A program made the position numbers and the translations under genes. A stretch of 64,000 nt of DNA from DASSUW01 sp963835525 (lineage in GTDB: Bacteria; Actinomycetota; Thermoleophilia; Solirubrobacterales; Solirubrobacteraceae). Below are positions 8,203 through 15,898 of this stretch, one piece after another. The stretch covers positions 124,001 to 188,000 of the forward strand of contig CAWIFM010000001.1 in NCBI GenBank assembly GCA_963835525.1, read 5' to 3'. The first letter of the stretch is position 1. Each line of letters starts with the position of its first letter. The notes beneath the pieces were generated by a model. It had not been told where the DNA came from. It searched no databases and saw only the letters and a list, made by a program, of their open reading frames with translations.

Positions 8203-8238
8203 GCGCAGGATTATGGCACGCCTAAACCTGTTTGTCGA
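8203..8238 (-). promoter_or_regulatory. Candidate promoter of the oxidase-ZIP-DtxR operon, leaderless
   Basis: On the minus strand, TCGACA (8233-8238) is followed by a 17-base spacer and CATAAT (8210-8215). Each hexamer matches five of six bases of the sigma-70-type consensus. Seven bases separate the -10 from the GTG start codon, so the transcript would begin at or next to the start codon (leaderless). The promoter lies inside the last codons of the upstream tetR gene. Confidence 0.65.
8211..8226. promoter_or_regulatory. Candidate DtxR/MntR-type operator over the -10 element
   Basis: TTATGGCACGCCTAAA forms an imperfect 16-bp palindrome of the form TTWWGGCRYGCCWWAA. It covers the CATAAT -10 of the metal operon and the stop codon of tetR. 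Its arms resemble the TTTAGGC/GCCTAAA half-sites of metal-dependent DtxR-family repressors, and such a regulator is encoded in the operon. Binding here would block RNA polymerase. The regulator-site link is inference. Confidence 0.45.
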
Positions 8239-8783
8239 GCTGCCGAGAAGAGCAGCCAGCGCCCGTGGTCGAGCGAGCGCTCGGCGGGGTAGCGCCCGGG
8301 ATCGGCGAGCAGCAGCCGCGCCGCCTCGTCGGCCAGGGACGACAGGGCACGGGCGGTGAGCTCCGGGTCGGGTGAGTCGATCGCGCCTCCCAGCTGGGCG
8401 ATCACCGCGGCGCGGCCGGCGGCGATCCGCTCGCCGAGCAGCCCGGGAGCGCCCTCGGCCGGCACGAGCATCAGCCGCCACGTCACCGGGTCGCTCTCGA
8501 CCGCTCGCAGGTAGCCGCGCAGCGCCGCGATCAGCGCGTCGCGCGGGTCGCCGCCCAGGTCGCGCGGGAGGAACTCCTGCAACTGCCCGAGCGCGCGCAC
8601 GGTCTCGCGCTCGACCAGCGCCTCGAGCAGCGCGCCGAGATCCTCGAAGTGCCGGTACACGATCGGCCGCGTGATGCCGGCCCGGCGTGCCACCGCCTCG
8701 ATCGAGACGCCGTGGAAGCCCTCTTCCGCGACGACGGCCTTCGCCGCGTCGAGCAGCTGCTCGCGCCGCGCGGGGGCTTTCAT
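8211..8783 (-). CDS. TetR-family transcriptional regulator
   Basis: This 190-residue protein has the TetR N-terminal helix-turn-helix (REQLLDAAKAVVAEEGFHGVSIEAVARRAGITRPIVYRHFEDLGALLEAL, about residues 7-55) and a helical ligand domain with no specific signature. The ATG at 8783 was chosen; a GTG six codons upstream (8801) is also possible. It is divergent from the flavin monooxygenase gene at 8850. A perfect inverted repeat between them (8811-8826) is the likely operator, so the protein probably represses the monooxygenase-SDR operon and itself. The oxidase operon on the same strand begins 9 bases downstream with its own promoter. Confidence 0.88.
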   Translation of the reverse strand: MKAPARREQLLDAAKAVVAEEGFHGVSIEAVARRAGITRPIVYRHFEDLGALLEALVERETVRALGQLQEFLPRDLGGDPRDALIAALRGYLRAVESDPVTWRLMLVPAEGAPGLLGERIAAGRAAVIAQLGGAIDSPDPELTARALSSLADEAARLLLADPGRYPAERSLDHGRWLLFSAARQTGLGVP

Positions 8784-8810
8784 GCGTGTGACGGTGCTCA
8801 CCCTGAATAT

Positions 8811-8826
8811 GTTACGTACCCGTAAC
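8811..8826. promoter_or_regulatory. Perfect palindrome, likely TetR operator
   Basis: GTTACGTACCCGTAAC consists of perfect 6-bp arms GTTACG and CGTAAC around a 4-base centre. It lies midway between the divergent tetR (start 8783) and monooxygenase (start 8850) genes. Size, symmetry and position fit a TetR dimer site controlling both genes. Confidence 0.75.
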
Positions 8827-8849
8827 TTAGGGGTATCGAACGCTCCACG

Positions 8850-10316
8850 ATGGACACCGACATTGCGATCATCGGCAGCGGCTTCAGCGGCCTCGGCATG
8901 GCGATCCGCCTCAAGCAGGCGGGCTTCAGCGACTTCGTCGTCCTCGAGCGCGCGGGCGAGGTCGGCGGCACGTGGCAGGCCAACACCTATCCCGGCTGCG
9001 CCTGCGACGTCCCGTCGCACCTGTACTCCTTCAGCTTCGCGCCCAACCCCGACTGGACGCAGACGTACTCGACCCAGCCTGAGATCTGGGCGTACCTGCG
9101 CCGCGTCGCCGACGCCTTCGGCGTGCGGTCCCACGTGCGGCTGAACACCGCGGTGGAGTCCGCGGCGTGGGCCGACGACCACTGGGAGCTCGAGACCTCG
9201 CAGGGCACGCTGCGCGCACGCGTGCTGATCGCCGGCATGGGCCCGCTGACCGAGCCCAAGATCCCGGACATCCCCGGGCTCGAGGACTTCGACGGCCCGG
9301 TCTTCCACTCCGCCCGCTGGGACCACGACGCCGACTTGGGAGGCAAGCGGGTCGCCTCGATCGGCACCGGCGCCTCGGCGATCCAGTACGTGCCCGCGAT
9401 CCAGCCCGAGGTCGGGCAGCTGCACGTCTTCCAGCGCACGGCGCCCTGGGTGCTGCCGCATTCCAACCGGCCGATCCGCGGCTGGGAGCGGCGCCTGTTC
9501 CGCCGCGTGCCGGCCGCCCAGCGGCTCGTGCGCGGCGGCGTCTATGCCGGCCGCGAGGCGCTGGTGCTCGGCTTCGTGAAGAACCCGCGGCTGATGAAGG
9601 TGGTCGAGCGGCTGGCCCGCAAGCACATGCAGCACCAGATCGACGACCCGGAGCTGCTCGAGAAGGCCACGCCCGACTACACGATCGGCTGCAAGCGCAT
9701 CCTGCCCTCCAACCGCTGGTACCGGGCGCTCGGCAAGCCCAACGTCGAGCTCGTCACCGACGCCATCGCCGAGGTGCGCGGCAACGCCGTGGTGACCGCC
9801 GACGGGCGCGAGCGCGAGGTCGACGCGATCGTCCTCGGCACCGGCTTCCACGTCACCGACATCCCGGCCGCCCACCGCATCCGCGGCCGCGGCGGCGTGC
9901 TGCTCGACGACCTCTGGCACGGCAGCCCGCGCGCGCACCTGGGCAGCACGGTCGCCGGGTTCCCGAACCTGTTCTTCCTGCTCGGCCCGAACACCGGGCT
10001 CGGGCACAGCTCGATGGTCTACATGATCGAGTCGCAGATCGCCCACGTGATGGCGGCGCTGCAGCACGTGCGCAAGCAGGACGCGACGACGATCGAGGTC
10101 CGCCCCGAGGTCCAGCGGAGCTACAACGCCGCGCTCGAGCGCAAGCTCGAGGGCACGGTGTGGAACACCGGCTGCGCGAGCTGGTACCTCGACCACACGG
10201 GCCGCAACTCGACCGCCTGGCCGGACTGGACGTGGAAGTTCCGCCGTCGCGTGGCGACGCTGGACCCGGCCGAGTACGTCCTCGACGCCCCGGTCCGGGA
10301 GCCGGTGCCGGCATGA
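8850..10316 (+). CDS. Flavin-binding monooxygenase, Baeyer-Villiger type
   Basis: The product has 488 residues. The FAD Rossmann motif GSGFSG (9-14) and a GGTWQANTYPGCACD segment open the protein. The Baeyer-Villiger fingerprint FxGxxxHxxxW is complete (F147, G149, H153, W157), followed by the NADPH Rossmann motif GTGASA (172-177). ATG-type 'VLGTGFH' near residue 330 is also conserved. The enzyme should insert oxygen next to a ketone carbonyl, or oxidise a related soft nucleophile, using NADPH and O2. It is followed by an SDR with an ATGA overlap, so alcohol oxidation by the SDR could feed a ketone to this enzyme. Expression is probably controlled by the divergent TetR through the palindrome at 8811-8826. 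The physiological substrate is unknown. Confidence 0.92.
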   Translation: MDTDIAIIGSGFSGLGMAIRLKQAGFSDFVVLERAGEVGGTWQANTYPGCACDVPSHLYSFSFAPNPDWTQTYSTQPEIWAYLRRVADAFGVRSHVRLNTAVESAAWADDHWELETSQGTLRARVLIAGMGPLTEPKIPDIPGLEDFDGPVFHSARWDHDADLGGKRVASIGTGASAIQYVPAIQPEVGQLHVFQRTAPWVLPHSNRPIRGWERRLFRRVPAAQRLVRGGVYAGREALVLGFVKNPRLMKVVERLARKHMQHQIDDPELLEKATPDYTIGCKRILPSNRWYRALGKPNVELVTDAIAEVRGNAVVTADGREREVDAIVLGTGFHVTDIPAAHRIRGRGGVLLDDLWHGSPRAHLGSTVAGFPNLFFLLGPNTGLGHSSMVYMIESQIAHVMAALQHVRKQDATTIEVRPEVQRSYNAALERKLEGTVWNTGCASWYLDHTGRNSTAWPDWTWKFRRRVATLDPAEYVLDAPVREPVPA

Positions 10317-11050
10317 GGGTGCTGCTCACCGGCGCGGCCGGCGGCATCGGCACCGCGACGATTGCCGAGCTGCGCGAGCGCGGCGCCCTCGTGGTCGGGC
10401 TCGACCTGCTCGCCGGCCCCGACATCCTCGCCTGCGACGTGCGCGACCAGGCCTCGGTCGACAAGGCCGTGACCCAGGCAATCGGACGGCTCGGCGGGCT
10501 CGACGTGCTGATCAACAACGCCGGCCTCGGGCTGCCGCAGTCGGCCGGCCTGGCGCCCGACGACGACGCGCTCGCGGTGATCGACGTCAACCTGCTCGGC
10601 CCGTGGCGGGTGACCGCGGCGGCGCTCCCCGCGCTCCGCGAATCCCGCGGGCGCGTGGTCAACGTCGCCTCCGGGCTCGCGCACCTCGCGCTGCCGTGGG
10701 GCACCGCCTACTGCATGAGCAAGCGCGGGCTGACCGCCTACTCGGACGCGCTGCGGCTCGAGTACGGCGGCGAGATCACGGTCACCACCGTCTACCCGGG
10801 CTACATCCGCACGCCGATCCACGCCGCCTCGCAGGAGCGCGGCGTGGCGCTCGAGGGCAGCGTGCCGGCCGAGAACGTCGAGGACGCCGCGCGCACGCTG
10901 GCGCGCGCCGCGCTCGGGTCGCCGGCGCGCGACCTCGCCACCACCCGCCAGGGCGCGATCGGCTACGCGTTCATGCGGCACGTGCCGCGGCGGCTGCTCG
11001 ACGCAGTCGTGCGGCGGCGGCTCTCGAAGGTCACGCTCCCGGCTTCGTGA
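10313..11050 (+). CDS. Short-chain dehydrogenase/reductase
   Basis: The product has 245 residues. It shows the cofactor motif TGAAGGIG (6-13), D31 at the end of beta-2 (NAD preference likely), NNAG (68-71), catalytic S120, and Y133-x3-K137 (YCMSK). This is a classical SDR of standard length. The ATG overlaps the stop of the monooxygenase (ATGA), so the two are translationally coupled and likely act in one oxidation pathway, with the SDR interconverting alcohol and ketone. The last 20 bases overlap the convergent DUF2269 gene. Confidence 0.9.
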   Translation: MRVLLTGAAGGIGTATIAELRERGALVVGLDLLAGPDILACDVRDQASVDKAVTQAIGRLGGLDVLINNAGLGLPQSAGLAPDDDALAVIDVNLLGPWRVTAAALPALRESRGRVVNVASGLAHLALPWGTAYCMSKRGLTAYSDALRLEYGGEITVTTVYPGYIRTPIHAASQERGVALEGSVPAENVEDAARTLARAALGSPARDLATTRQGAIGYAFMRHVPRRLLDAVVRRRLSKVTLPAS

Positions 11051-11501
11051 CCATCAGGAAGACGGCGGCGATCACCAGCAGCCCGGCGACCGCGCCGACG
11101 ATGCCCTCGGTGCGCGCCTGGCGCAGGTACTCGTCCGACGGCTTGCCGGACTCGTCGAGGTCGTGCTGGACCATCGGGCCGAGGCGGCGGTCGGCCGGCA
11201 CGAAGTAGGCGCCCTGCATCCCGCCGAGGACGATCGCGATCAGGAACGTGGCGCTGATCCAGAAGGACCCGAACCCCCAGTCGCCGTCGATCGTCTGGTA
11301 GATGCCGGTGACGATGATCAGGCCGAGGGCCGGCGAGGCCATGCGCTGGTTGATGGCCAGCTGCAGCTGGTGCACGTAGGGCAGGTGGCGCACGCCGGCC
11401 TTCATCGCCACCGGGAACATGATCGCCTCGGCGAAGGTGGCGCCGAAGCCGACGACCACGGCGCTGACGTGGATGAAGACGGAGATCTCGTAGAGGCTCA
11501 T
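11031..11501 (-). CDS. DUF2269-type integral membrane protein
   Basis: This 156-residue protein has four predicted membrane helices (about 5-25, 50-70, 78-100, 130-152). It contains the pattern FIHVSAVVVGFGATFAEAIMF with a conserved helix-1 His, and QLQLAINQRMASPALGLIIVTG. These features match the small DUF2269/CopD-like membrane family, whose role is unproven. Its ATG overlaps the stop of the upstream alcohol dehydrogenase-like gene (ATGA), making it the last gene of an operon with that enzyme and an acyl-CoA synthetase. Confidence 0.65.
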   Translation of the reverse strand: MSLYEISVFIHVSAVVVGFGATFAEAIMFPVAMKAGVRHLPYVHQLQLAINQRMASPALGLIIVTGIYQTIDGDWGFGSFWISATFLIAIVLGGMQGAYFVPADRRLGPMVQHDLDESGKPSDEYLRQARTEGIVGAVAGLLVIAAVFLMVTKPGA

Positions 11502-12463
11502 GGCGTGAACACGATCTTGCCAAAGACGTCGCCGGAGGCCATCGCCGCGAAGCCCTCGCGCGCCTCGCTCAGCGGAAGCACCCGGTCGATCTCCGGCCGG
11601 ATGCCGCTCGCCTCGCACAGCCGGGCGAGCTGGGAGAGCTCGTCGCGCGTGCCCATCGTGGAGCCGATGACGTTCAGCTGGAGGAAGAACACGCGCTGCA
11701 GCTCGGCGGGCGGGTTGCCGCCGCTGGTGGAGCCCGAGACGACGAGCGTGCCGCCGGGCTTCAATGCGCGCAGGGAGTGCTTCCAGGTCGCCTCGCCGAC
11801 CGTCTCGAGCACGGCGTCGACGCGCTCGGGGAGCTTGGCGCCGCTCTCGAACGCCGCGTGCGCGCCCAGCTCGACCGCCTTCTTGCCCTTGGCATCGTCA
11901 CGCGACGTCACCCACACGCGCAGCCCGGCGTTGCGGGCCAGCACGATCGCCGCGCTCGCCACGCCGCCGCCCGCGCCCTGGATCAGCACCGTCTGGCCGG
12001 GCCGCACGCCCGCCTTGACGAACAGCATGCGGTAGGCGGTCAGCCAGGCGGTCGGCAGGCACGAGGCCTCCTCGAACGAGAGCGCCTCCGGCTTGGGCAC
12101 GAGGTTCCCGCGCGGCACCGCCACGCGCTCGGCCAGCGAGCCCTGGTGCTTCTCGCTCAGCAGCGTGCGCTTGGGGTCGAGCGTCTCGTCGCCGCGCCAG
12201 CCGTCGCTGGAGATCACCGAGTGGACGATCACCTCGTTGCCGTCGGGGTCGACGCCGGCGGCGTCGCAGCCGAGGATCATCGGCAGCGCCTCGTCCGACA
12301 ACCCGACTCCGCGCAGCGACCACAGGTCGTGGTGGTTGAGCGAGGCGGCGCGCACCTCGACGGTGACCCACCCGTCGGGCGGCTCGGGATCGGGGCGCTC
12401 GCCGACCTCCAGGGCGGCAAGCGGGTCGTCGGCGTTCGTCGTGGCTGCGTAGACGGCGAGCAT
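11498..12463 (-). CDS. Zinc-less medium-chain dehydrogenase/quinone oxidoreductase
   Basis: The product has 321 residues. The N-terminal GroES-like domain has SLNHHDLWSLRGVG and a G(C)DAAGV loop. The Rossmann domain begins with IQGAGGGVASAAIVLARNAG (about 165-185), and the C-terminal part is VVSGSTSGG and FGKIVFTP. The four structural Cys ligands of zinc alcohol dehydrogenases are absent, so it is most like quinone oxidoreductase or enoyl reductase MDRs that use NADPH. It lies 10 bases downstream of the acyl-CoA synthetase and overlaps the DUF2269 gene, suggesting a lipid-related pathway. The substrate is not predictable. Confidence 0.85.
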   Translation of the reverse strand: MLAVYAATTNADDPLAALEVGERPDPEPPDGWVTVEVRAASLNHHDLWSLRGVGLSDEALPMILGCDAAGVDPDGNEVIVHSVISSDGWRGDETLDPKRTLLSEKHQGSLAERVAVPRGNLVPKPEALSFEEASCLPTAWLTAYRMLFVKAGVRPGQTVLIQGAGGGVASAAIVLARNAGLRVWVTSRDDAKGKKAVELGAHAAFESGAKLPERVDAVLETVGEATWKHSLRALKPGGTLVVSGSTSGGNPPAELQRVFFLQLNVIGSTMGTRDELSQLARLCEASGIRPEIDRVLPLSEAREGFAAMASGDVFGKIVFTP

Positions 12464-12473
12464 GCGATCGGGG

Positions 12474-14231
12474 CTACCCGTCGTACAGCGCGTCGAACGT
12501 GTCCGCGTAGCGGCGCTCGACGACCGCGCGCTTGACCTTCATGGTCGGCGTCAGCTCGCCCGCCTCCTGGCTGAGGTCGACCTCGAGCACCGTGAACTTC
12601 TTGATCTGCTCGATGCGCGCGAACTGGGCGTTGGCCTGGTCGACGTCCTGCTGGAGCCGCTCCCGCACGCGGTCGTGGGTCGCCATCGCGCGCACGTCGC
12701 CGTCGATGCCGAGCTCCTCGGCCAGCGCCGCGGCCTCGTCGGGGTCGAGCGTGAGCAGGGCCACCAGGTAGGAGCGGTTGTCGCCGTGGACGACCGCCTG
12801 CGAGATCCAGCGCGACTCGCGCAGCGCGTTCTCGATGTTGGTGGGGGAGATGTTCTTGCCGCTCGAGGTGATGATCAGGTCCTTCTTGCGGCCGGTGATG
12901 CGCAGGTAGCCGTCCTCGAGCTCGCCGAGGTCGCCTGTGCGCACGAGGTCGCCCACGAACGTCTCGGCCGTCGCCTCGTCGTTGCGGTGGTAGCCCTTGA
13001 AGACGTTCGGGCCGCCGAGCAGGATCTCGCCGTCCTCGGCGATCTCGACCGCGAAGCCGGGCAGCGCGGGGCCGACGGTGCCGAAGCGCGGGTCGTGCGG
13101 CGGGTTGAGGGTGGCCGCGGCGCACGTCTCGCTCATCCCGTAGCCCTCGAGCACGGTGATCCCGCAGGCGTCGAGGAACTCGAGCACCTCGAGCGGGATC
13201 GGGGCCGCGCCGGTCAGGGCGAGCTCGAGCCGGCCGCCGAACACCTGGCGCACCTTGCTCAGCACGAGCCGGTCGGCGAGCGCGTACTGCGCCTTCAGCG
13301 CCGCCGAGGCGGTGCCGCGCCGCATCGCGGGGCGCGCTTTGCGACCGGTGGCAATCGCCCACGCGAACAGCCGCTGCTTGACGGCGCTGCCCTCGCTGCC
13401 GCGGGCCAGCACGCGGGCGTGGATCTTCTCGAACACGCGCGGCACCGACGGGAAGTGCGTCGGCGCGGCGGCGCCGACGTCCTCCACCAGCTTGCGCGAG
13501 TCGCCGCTCCAGAAGGCGAGCGTGCAGCCCACCTCGAGCGAGACCATCTGCACCACGCGCGCGAGCGCGTGCGCCAGCGGCAGGAACATGAAGAGCACCG
13601 CGCCCGGCTTCAGGCCGACCTGCTGCCGGTAGGCCTCGCCGGTCGCGAGCACGTTGCGGTGCGTGAGCATGCAGCCCTTCGGCGGGCCGGTGGTGCCGGA
13701 GGTGTAGACGATGGTCGCCACGTCGTCGATGCCGACGGCCTCGAGCCGCTTCACGAGCGCGGCCTCGTCGACCTCGCCGGCGCGGCCGCGCAGGTCGTCG
13801 ACCGTCGTGGTGTCGCCCGCCGGCACCATGCTGATCACGTGCTCGAGGCCCGGGAGCTGGTCGCGGACGGCCTCGATCTTCGCGAGCTGGCCCGCGTCCT
13901 CGAGGATGATCGCCCGCGCCTGGGAGTGGTCGACCACGTAGCGGCACTCCTCGGGCGAGTTCGTCTGGTAGACGGGCACCACGACGAGCCCGGCGGCCAG
14001 GATCGCGGCGTCGGCCAGCGTCCATTCGGGCCGCGTCTCGCCGAGCAGCGCGACCTTCTCGCCGGGCTCGAGGCCGAGCGCGGCTAACCCGCGCGCCAGC
14101 TCGCGCACGGCGGTCCCGAGCTCGGCGAAGGACCACTCGTGCCAGGTCCCGTCGCGCGGGAAACGGATCGCGGTGCCGCTGTGGCGCTCCGCTGCTTCGA
14201 GCACCATCTGGCCGAGGGAGTTCTCGCTCAT
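12474..14231 (-). CDS. Long-chain fatty acid-CoA ligase (AMP-forming)
   Basis: The product has 585 residues. The adenylate-forming signatures are present in order: P-loop VYTSGTTGPPKGC (about 175-190), the GYGMSETCA motif, the YHRNDEATAETFVGDLVRTGDLGELEDGYLRITGRKKD hinge, and SSGKNISPTNIE carrying the C-terminal catalytic region. The pattern and size are those of FadD15-type long-chain acyl-CoA synthetases. It activates fatty acids with ATP and CoA. The ATG at 14231 was chosen because the following residues (MSENSLGQMVLEAAERH) fit the family N-terminus. It starts 31 bases from the divergent ACC deaminase gene and heads an operon with an MDR oxidoreductase and DUF2269 protein. Confidence 0.92.
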   Translation of the reverse strand: MSENSLGQMVLEAAERHSGTAIRFPRDGTWHEWSFAELGTAVRELARGLAALGLEPGEKVALLGETRPEWTLADAAILAAGLVVVPVYQTNSPEECRYVVDHSQARAIILEDAGQLAKIEAVRDQLPGLEHVISMVPAGDTTTVDDLRGRAGEVDEAALVKRLEAVGIDDVATIVYTSGTTGPPKGCMLTHRNVLATGEAYRQQVGLKPGAVLFMFLPLAHALARVVQMVSLEVGCTLAFWSGDSRKLVEDVGAAAPTHFPSVPRVFEKIHARVLARGSEGSAVKQRLFAWAIATGRKARPAMRRGTASAALKAQYALADRLVLSKVRQVFGGRLELALTGAAPIPLEVLEFLDACGITVLEGYGMSETCAAATLNPPHDPRFGTVGPALPGFAVEIAEDGEILLGGPNVFKGYHRNDEATAETFVGDLVRTGDLGELEDGYLRITGRKKDLIITSSGKNISPTNIENALRESRWISQAVVHGDNRSYLVALLTLDPDEAAALAEELGIDGDVRAMATHDRVRERLQQDVDQANAQFARIEQIKKFTVLEVDLSQEAGELTPTMKVKRAVVERRYADTFDALYDG

Positions 14232-14262
14232 GGGGCGCGATCCTGACATAGCCTTCGCTCGC

Positions 14263-15285
14263 ATGGGCCTCTCCGACTTCGAACGCACGCCGCTGCTCTT
14301 CGGGCCGTCGCCGGTCCACCGGCTCGAGCGCCTGACCTCGCACCTCGGCGGCGGCGTGCACCTGTGGGCCAAGCGCGACGACTGCAACAGCGGGCTGGCC
14401 TTCGGCGGCAACAAGACGCGCAAGCTCGAGTACCTGGTCGCCGACGCGCTCGCTCAGGGCTGCGACACGCTCGTCTCGATCGGCGGCGTGCAGTCCAATC
14501 ACACGCGCCAGGTCGCCGCCGTGGCCGCCCGCTGCGGCCTGAGGGCGGTGCTCGTCCAGGAGAGCTGGGTCGACTGGCCGGACGTCACGTACGACCGCGT
14601 CGGCAACATCCTGCTCAGCCGGATGATGGGCGCCGACGTGCGGCTCGTGGACGCCGGCTTCGGGATCGGCTTCAAGTCGAGCTGGGATGCGGCCATCGCG
14701 TCGGTCGAGGAGGCCGGCGGCAAGCCGTACGCGATCCCCGCCGGCGCCTCCGACCACCCGCTCGGCGGGCTGGGGTTCGCCCGCTGGGCCGGCGAGGTGG
14801 CCGAGCAGGAGCGCGAGCTCGGCGTCTTCTTCGACACCGTGATCGTCTGCTCCGTCACGGGCAGCACGCAGGCGGGCATGATCGCCGGCTTCGCGGCCCA
14901 GGAGCGCGAGCGGCGCGTGATCGGGATCGACGGCTCGGCGAAGCCGGCCGAGACCTGGGAGCAGGTGGCTCGCATCGCGCGCTTCACCGCCGAGCGGATC
15001 GGCCTCGGGCGCGATCTGCGGGACGACGAGATCGTGCTCGACGACCGCTGGCACGCCGGCACTTACGGCATCCCGGACTCCCGGACCGTCGAGGCGATGC
15101 GCCTGTCAGGCTCGCTGGAGGGGATGCTCACCGACCCGGTGTACGAGGGGAAGTCGATGGCGGCGATGATCGACCTCGTCGCGGGCGGCGAGATCGAGAA
15201 GGGCTCGAACGTGCTCTACGCGCACCTGGGCGGCGCGCCGGTGCTGAGTGCCTACGCGTCGCTGTTCACAACGGCCGCTCGTTGA
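14263..15285 (+). CDS. acdS: 1-aminocyclopropane-1-carboxylate deaminase
   Basis: The product has 340 residues, the family's usual length. The PLP Lys lies in GGNKTRKLEY (near residue 50) with IGGVQSNHTRQVAAVA downstream. QESWVDWPD keeps the active-site Trp. Near the C-terminus TYGIP gives the Tyr near 268, DPVYEGKS gives the Tyr-Glu pair (294-295 in the Pseudomonas enzyme), and YAHLGGAP the Leu (322). The Glu and Leu are the residues that separate true ACC deaminases from D-cysteine desulfhydrases, so ring-opening of ACC to 2-oxobutyrate and ammonia is likely. In soil bacteria this lowers plant ethylene and yields nitrogen. The gene is monocistronic; its 3' end overlaps the convergent GST gene by 20 bases. 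Confidence 0.88.
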   Translation: MGLSDFERTPLLFGPSPVHRLERLTSHLGGGVHLWAKRDDCNSGLAFGGNKTRKLEYLVADALAQGCDTLVSIGGVQSNHTRQVAAVAARCGLRAVLVQESWVDWPDVTYDRVGNILLSRMMGADVRLVDAGFGIGFKSSWDAAIASVEEAGGKPYAIPAGASDHPLGGLGFARWAGEVAEQERELGVFFDTVIVCSVTGSTQAGMIAGFAAQERERRVIGIDGSAKPAETWEQVARIARFTAERIGLGRDLRDDEIVLDDRWHAGTYGIPDSRTVEAMRLSGSLEGMLTDPVYEGKSMAAMIDLVAGGEIEKGSNVLYAHLGGAPVLSAYASLFTTAAR

Positions 15286-15898
15286 TCCACGGCGGCACCG
15301 GCTCGAGGTCGTTGACGAACCCGGGCGTCGCCTCGACCCGATCCAGCCAGGCGGCGACATGCGAGAACTCCCGCGGCTCGGCGCCGGCATCGGCGCCGCA
15401 GTGCACGTACCCGTACAACGCGAAGTCGGCCACGGTGAAGACGTCGCCGGCCAGGAACGGGCGGCCGTCGGCCAACCCCCGGTCGAGCGCGGCGAGCGCG
15501 TCGCGGCCGCGCTCGAGGCGATTCGCGAACACCTCCGGCATCGTCACGTCGCGGCCCGCCAACTTGAGGAAGCGCGCCACCGACAGGTCGGCCTCGATCC
15601 GGTTCTGCTCGAAGAACATCCACTGGTACACGCGGGCCCGTTCGATGCCGGGCGGGGGCAGCAGGTCGGTGCCCTCGGCCAGGAACAGCAGGATCGCGCC
15701 GGACTCGGGGATCATGTCGCCGTCGTCGGTCTCCAGCACCGGGATGCGGCCGTCGGGATTGCGGCCGAAGTGCTCGTCGGTGCGCGTCTCTCCGCGGAAG
15801 AGGTCGACCGAGACGGACTCGTAGGGGAGGGAGAGGTGCCGCAGGACGAGGCGGCACTTCAGGCAGTTGCCGGATGAGGCGTGCTCATAGAGCTTCAT
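15266..15898 (-). CDS. Glutathione S-transferase family protein
   Basis: This 210-residue protein has the thioredoxin-like N-domain (MKLYEHASSGNCLKCRLVLRHLSLPYESVSVDL, then RIPVLETDDGDMIPESGAILLFLAE). The cis-Pro in 'IPVLE' and the ES motif bind the glutathione gamma-glutamyl part. The C-domain is all-helical with DRGLADGRPFLAGDVFTVADFALYGYVH. It matches the GstA-type family. Most actinobacteria use mycothiol rather than glutathione, so the real thiol cofactor is uncertain. The ATG overlaps the stop of the upstream M15 lipoprotein gene (ATGA). Confidence 0.85.
   Translation of the reverse strand: MKLYEHASSGNCLKCRLVLRHLSLPYESVSVDLFRGETRTDEHFGRNPDGRIPVLETDDGDMIPESGAILLFLAEGTDLLPPPGIERARVYQWMFFEQNRIEADLSVARFLKLAGRDVTMPEVFANRLERGRDALAALDRGLADGRPFLAGDVFTVADFALYGYVHCGADAGAEPREFSHVAAWLDRVEATPGFVNDLEPVPPWINERPL

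Noticed and set aside
11498..12463. Zinc alcohol dehydrogenase
   Set aside because: The structural zinc Cys cluster is missing; a quinone-oxidoreductase-type MDR fits better.
14263..15285. D-cysteine desulfhydrase instead of ACC deaminase
   Set aside because: The residues replaced in D-cysteine desulfhydrases (Glu and Leu of ACC deaminase) are both kept here.
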